Assembly (NCBI RefSeq): GCF_022761035.1
Contig: NZ_JAKWJP010000005.1
Span: forward strand, 124,001 to 188,000
Length of the DNA: 64,000 nt
Direction of reading: 5' to 3'
Source of the DNA: Microbacterium sp. SS28
Lineage (GTDB): Bacteria; Actinomycetota; Actinomycetes; Actinomycetales; Microbacteriaceae
Below, piece by piece: positions 61,304-64,000 of this stretch. The translations under genes were made by a program, and so were the position numbers. The notes beneath the pieces were generated by a model. It was not told the DNA's origin and did no database searches. It saw only the letters and a list, made by a program, of their open reading frames with translations. Every line of letters begins with the position of its first letter. The first letter of the stretch is position 1.

Positions 61304-61692
61304 GCAACAGCCGAAAGTCCGGTCCGGGCAACCGCTACCGGTCAGGGTTCCTGCGGTCGCCGGCTTGGTTCGCGCGGCGCGACCGCTGGTTCCGCAAGGA
61401 GCAGCGGCTGGGCCGCCCCCTTGCGTGCGTCGCCTGCGGCCGGCTCTCGCGCGCCGAGCATCTGGAGCTGCACCACCTGGACTACGACGGCGTGCACTTC
61501 GTCGACGGCTCATGGCGGGCCTTCGAACGCCACGAAGACCTCGTGCCGCTGCATCCGTGCTGTCACGAACTTCTCCATCGCCTCATTGATCGAGACGTGG
61601 TGCTGTCGCGGCACCGCTCACGACGAGTGGCATCGATGCTCGCCCTCGACCGGCTCCGCGCCAAACTGACCGACCGGGAGGAGTCGCGGTGA
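61300..61692 (+). CDS. HNH-like zinc-binding protein
   Basis: 130 aa. CVACGRLSRAEHLELHHLDY has a CxxC knuckle followed by HH, and DLVPLHPCCHELLHRLIDRD a second Cys-His set, the ββα-metal (HNH) arrangement. It may be an endonuclease or a nick/repair factor for transfer; small HNH proteins of this kind are frequent in these elements. ATGA overlap with the coupling-protein stop. The activity is not proved by the sequence. Confidence 0.8.
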   Translation: MSNSRKSGPGNRYRSGFLRSPAWFARRDRWFRKEQRLGRPLACVACGRLSRAEHLELHHLDYDGVHFVDGSWRAFERHEDLVPLHPCCHELLHRLIDRDVVLSRHRSRRVASMLALDRLRAKLTDREESR

Positions 61693-62159
61693 ACGAGCCC
61701 ACCGATGCCGAGGTCGACGCCATCGTCGCAGCCGACCTCGCCAGGTACGGGAACCGAGCCGGCCCCTCGACGCCGCTCGGCGTGCACGTCGTGAACTGGC
61801 GTCAGCTCCCGGATGCAGACGCCAGCCGGGACTGGACCGCCCTGAGGGAATGGGTCGAGTGGTTCACCGTGCGCTACCGCGTTCCTGCCAGCGTCGTGCC
61901 GAACTGCTGGTGGAAGCACGGACCCCTCGTCGAAGAGCTCTCCGCCCTTCACACGGCGCACCTCGCGGCCTTCGACCCGAGCGATAACGGGCTCGGGCCG
62001 ATCAGCTGGCACGAACGCCTCGCCCAGGCCCTCCCGCGTCTCAGCCGATCCGGCGCCGGATGCGCAAGCGAGCACAGCGACACGAGACCTCGCTCTTGGA
62101 CAGCCGCGACTGACGACGCGGAATGGGACGCGTGGACCGGCCAGGCCCACGCTCAGTGA
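61689..62159 (+). CDS. DUF4913-like hypothetical protein
   Basis: 156 aa, soluble. The core WTALREWVEWFTVRYRVPAS, VVPNCWWKHGPLVEELSALH resembles the Trp-rich DUF4913 proteins of actinobacterial mobile elements (from memory). The C-terminus is acidic and Trp-containing (TDDAEWDAWTGQ). GTG start with GGAGGAG upstream, overlapping the HNH stop. No function is known to me. Confidence 0.75.
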   Translation: MNEPTDAEVDAIVAADLARYGNRAGPSTPLGVHVVNWRQLPDADASRDWTALREWVEWFTVRYRVPASVVPNCWWKHGPLVEELSALHTAHLAAFDPSDNGLGPISWHERLAQALPRLSRSGAGCASEHSDTRPRSWTAATDDAEWDAWTGQAHAQ

Positions 62160-62196
62160 GGCGCCGCACAGCGTCTCTCGACTGGAAGGAAGAAAG

Positions 62197-62643
62197 ATGA
62201 CCACAAGAATCCCGGTCACCATCGAGGGCAACCTCACTGGTGATCCCGAGCACGGCACGAGTGAGGGCGGCAACGACTACGCTCGATTCACCGTCGCCGT
62301 CAACGACCGGCGTCTCAACGAGACGACGAACCGATGGGAGGACGCCGGCACGGTCTTCCACCGCGTCGTGGTATTCAGCCAGCAGTCACGACACGTCGCT
62401 GACTCGCTGCGCAAGGGCGACAGCGTGATCGTCGCCGGCGATCTCCGGTTCGGCACGTACGTCGACAAGGAGACCGGTCAGACCCGCGAGACCCGTGATG
62501 TCGTCGCGGACAACGTCGGGGCCTCGCTCAAGTTCGCGAGCGTCGCCGTCGAACGCGCCCCAAAAGCCACGAGCCCCGGAGCTGACGCCTCGGGGCCGGT
62601 GGTAGCGCCGGTCTCTTACACCGGCGCCGGGATCGCTCCCTGA
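62197..62643 (+). CDS. ssb: Single-stranded DNA-binding protein, element-borne
   Basis: 148 aa, OB-fold. IPVTIEGNLTGDPEHGTSEG, ARFTVAVNDRR, TVFHRVVVFSQQSRHVADSL and RKGDSVIVAGDLRFGTY are the SSB signature; the C-terminal tail is Pro/Gly-rich but lacks the classical acidic DDIPF end, so interaction with host partners may differ. GGAAGGAAG precedes the ATG. It would coat transferred single strands. The IS element begins 27 nt after its stop. Confidence 0.88.
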   Translation: MTTRIPVTIEGNLTGDPEHGTSEGGNDYARFTVAVNDRRLNETTNRWEDAGTVFHRVVVFSQQSRHVADSLRKGDSVIVAGDLRFGTYVDKETGQTRETRDVVADNVGASLKFASVAVERAPKATSPGADASGPVVAPVSYTGAGIAP

Positions 62644-62708
62644 CCCATCGCAACAGGGGCGGGCAGGAATGAACTGGCCCCCGATTGTTGGACTGGCCGT
62701 TTGAGAGC

Positions 62709-63563
62709 TTAAGCCGCAAGGGCCTGTGCTCGGTATTGCACCGGGCTCAGGCCCTTGAGCTTTGTGGAGACCCGGTCGGTGTTGTACCAGGCGATGTAGT
62801 CGTGCAGCGCGGCGGTGAATGCGTCCACGCTGGCGAAGGTCGCGTGGTGGAAGAGCTCTTCCTTGAGGTGCCCGAAGAAGCTCTCGATGACGGCGTTGTC
62901 TAGGCAGGTCGCCCGGCGGGACATCGACTGAATCGCACCGGCGTCGGTCAGGATCTGACGCCACGAGGCGTGCTGGTAGTGCAGGCCTTGATCCGAGTGC
63001 ACCATCGGGTGCTGGCCCTGCGGGAGAGAGCCGACGGCGGCGCGCAGCGACGCGTTGGTCATCTCCACGGTCGGTGACGTTCCGCACGTGTAGGCGATCA
63101 CGGATCGGTCGAACAGGTCCATGATCGGGGACAGGTAGACCTTGAGTTCGCCGATGCGGAACTCGGTGACGTCGGTGACCCACTTCTGATTCGGGGTGGT
63201 CGCGGTGAAGTCCCGTTCCAGCAGGTTCGGGGCGACCTTGCCGATCTCGCCCTGGAAGGAGTTGAACCGGCGCCGCCGGCGCACGTGGCAGACCAGTCCG
63301 AGCTGACGCATCAGCTTCAGCACCGTCTTGCGCGCCACCCGCCAACCGTCCCGCATCAGCATCGTGTGCACGCGACGATGCCCGTAGCGGCCCTTCGCCG
63401 CCGTGAACACCTGGGTGATCGCGGTCTTCAGGTCCGCGTCCGGGTCCGGGTGGGCGAGTCGGGCCTGATGGTAGAAGAACGTCGACCGGGCAAGGCCCGC
63501 GACGCTGAGCAGCACGCTCAGCGAGTGATCTGCCTTGAGGGAGATGACGGCCTGGACCTTCAC
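62709..63563 (-). CDS. IS3-family transposase OrfB (DDE domain)
   Basis: 284 aa from GTG at 63563. N-terminal HTH_21 (AKGRYGHRRVHTMLMRDGWR), then the integrase core with the acidic triad: WVTDVTEFRIGELKVYLSP (Asp), MVHSDQGLHYQHASW (Asp) and NAVIESFFGHLKEEL (Glu). Normally made as an OrfAB fusion by -1 frameshifting; the frame is open backward past 63593 to support that. The catalytic triad is intact, so the IS may be active. Confidence 0.94.
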   Translation of the reverse strand: MKVQAVISLKADHSLSVLLSVAGLARSTFFYHQARLAHPDPDADLKTAITQVFTAAKGRYGHRRVHTMLMRDGWRVARKTVLKLMRQLGLVCHVRRRRRFNSFQGEIGKVAPNLLERDFTATTPNQKWVTDVTEFRIGELKVYLSPIMDLFDRSVIAYTCGTSPTVEMTNASLRAAVGSLPQGQHPMVHSDQGLHYQHASWRQILTDAGAIQSMSRRATCLDNAVIESFFGHLKEELFHHATFASVDAFTAALHDYIAWYNTDRVSTKLKGLSPVQYRAQALAA

Positions 63564-64000
63564 CGTCGTTCGTGCTCCCTCAAGGCCCGCAGTTTTCCCA
63601 GGTACGCGACCTCCGCGCGAAGCCGCTCGTTCTCCCGCCGCAGCCGGGTCAACTCGCTCACCTCCGCGTCCGGATCATCCGGGACGGCCGGCGCACGACC
63701 TTTGGGCCGAGGGCGCAGTGCTTCCGCGCCGCCGTCCCGCAGCGATCGCGCCCACGCCGTGACCAGCTGCGGGGACGACAGGTCGAACTCCGCCGCCAAC
63801 CCCAACGCCGTCTCACCCGCGACATAGCGTCGCGCGATCTCGAGCTTCGTCTCGTACGAGAACGCCCGCCTTGTCCGCTTGGTCACCAGCGCTCCCGCCC
63901 CGCGCAGCCGCCAACGGCTATATAACCGGCCGACCGCCGAAGCGTTCACACCTAACCGCGCAGCCGCCGCGTCCTTCGCCAAACCGGCCTCGAACAACGC
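63560..64000 (-). CDS. IS3-family OrfA (5' end outside the window)
   Basis: Visible C-terminal 146 codons; the frame is open at the right edge. It carries two HTH units (AAARLGVNASAVGRLYSRWR; FSYETKLEIARRYVAGETAL and LAAEFDLSSPQLVTAWAR) and a leucine-zipper tail SELTRLRRENERLRAEVAYL used for multimerisation. The stop overlaps orfB GTG (GTGA). Frameshift heptamer G-GGA-AAA occurs near its end. Confidence 0.92.
   Translation of the reverse strand, partial: ALFEAGLAKDAAAARLGVNASAVGRLYSRWRLRGAGALVTKRTRRAFSYETKLEIARRYVAGETALGLAAEFDLSSPQLVTAWARSLRDGGAEALRPRPKGRAPAVPDDPDAEVSELTRLRRENERLRAEVAYLGKLRALREHERR
63593..63599 (-). promoter_or_regulatory. Slippery heptamer for -1 frameshift (orfA to orfB)
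   Basis: On the minus strand orfA codons CTG GGA AAA contain G-GGA-AAA, an exact X-XXY-YYZ heptamer. After slipping -1, the frame reads T-A-G-L-E-G-A-R-T-T-V-K-V-Q straight into OrfB with no stop. Confidence 0.78.

Larger units (their letters stand above)
52011..62643 (+). mobile_element. Conjugative (type IV secretion) module of an integrative element
   Basis: Eleven plus-strand genes, mostly overlapping by 1-4 bases: TM protein, M23 peptidase, small TM protein, TrbL-like, SCO6880-like, VirB4-like, ParA-like, TraG/VirD4-like, HNH, DUF4913-like and SSB. This order is typical of actinobacterial integrative conjugative elements. Integrase, relaxase and att sites were not found within the window, so the limits are unknown; the regulator/peptidase cassette at 47982-51798 may belong to it. 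Confidence 0.8.
62670..64000 (-). mobile_element. IS3-family insertion sequence (right end outside the window)
   Basis: The left boundary is suggested by TGAACTGGCCCCCG from 62670, a typical TG-starting terminus, followed by a short non-coding stretch and then orfB. The element's other end, its inverted-repeat partner and target duplication are beyond base 64000. It lies just after ssb and splits the conjugative region from whatever follows. Confidence 0.8.

Noticed and set aside
1..64000. CRISPR arrays, tRNA and rRNA genes
   Set aside because: No regularly spaced repeats, no cloverleaf-like segments and no rRNA-like conserved blocks were seen when reading the intergenic stretches.

Overview
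The window looks like chromosomal DNA of a high-GC actinobacterium, most likely a Microbacteriaceae member (Microbacterium or a close relative). The reasons are the GC-rich third codon positions, many GTG starts, tightly overlapping operons (ATGA, GTGA and TGATG junctions), CUT1 sugar importers without their own ATPase, and an actinobacterial SCO6880/TraG-type conjugation module. About 47 kb is carbohydrate catabolism. The last 16 kb is a mobile, conjugation-related region cut by an IS3 element. No rRNA, tRNA or CRISPR was recognised.

Layout. (1) 1-16563, minus strand: a LacI-controlled locus with two permeases and a binding protein, then GH78 rhamnosidase, a secreted GH43-like multidomain enzyme, GH42 beta-galactosidase, GH115 glucuronidase, glucuronate isomerase (uxaC) and the start of a fructuronate-reductase-like gene. 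The divergent lacI lies at 16886-17920, with two TATCGATA operators and a good promoter between them. The enzyme set fits Rha-GlcA-capped galactan or gum polysaccharide at least as well as glucuronoxylan. (2) 17907-26076: a polyol (mannitol/sorbitol-type) importer with mannitol dehydrogenase, sorbitol dehydrogenase-like enzyme, a PfkB sugar kinase, a small membrane protein and a divergent AraC regulator. (3) 26211-30855: gluconate catabolism (gntP-gntK-gnd) with a divergent FadR-type regulator whose mRNA may be leaderless. (4) 31062-46331: beta-glucan-type degradation. It holds a GH5 interrupted by discoidin domains, a third importer, an intracellular GH5, a ROK repressor, then GH30 and GH3. 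A frameshifted relic of a second GH115 gene lies at 30848-31041. An FMN reductase and a TetR regulator sit in between.

(5) 46596-51900: regulators and decay. There is a short AraC-type protein, a broken relic resembling DUF2397 (the JetA-like subunit of type II Wadjet), and a minus-strand cassette of HTH regulator, ImmA/IrrE-type peptidase, multi-TM protein and alpha/beta hydrolase, flanked by a winged-helix regulator. (6) 52011-62643, plus strand: type IV secretion genes (M23 peptidase, small TM protein, TrbL/VirB6-like protein, SCO6880-like protein, VirB4-like ATPase, ParA/MinD-like ATPase, TraG/VirD4 coupling protein), then HNH, DUF4913-like and SSB genes. Integrase, relaxase and attachment sites are not in view. 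(7) 62670-64000: an IS3-family element, open at the right edge, with a clear -1 frameshift heptamer joining orfA to orfB.

Functional logic: secreted glycoside hydrolases cut polymers, three importers (sharing an ATPase encoded elsewhere) bring in oligomers or polyols, cytoplasmic enzymes finish the job, and products enter uronate, fructose or pentose-phosphate routes. Each block has its own regulator. All family assignments come from reading the translations by eye; no database search was run.
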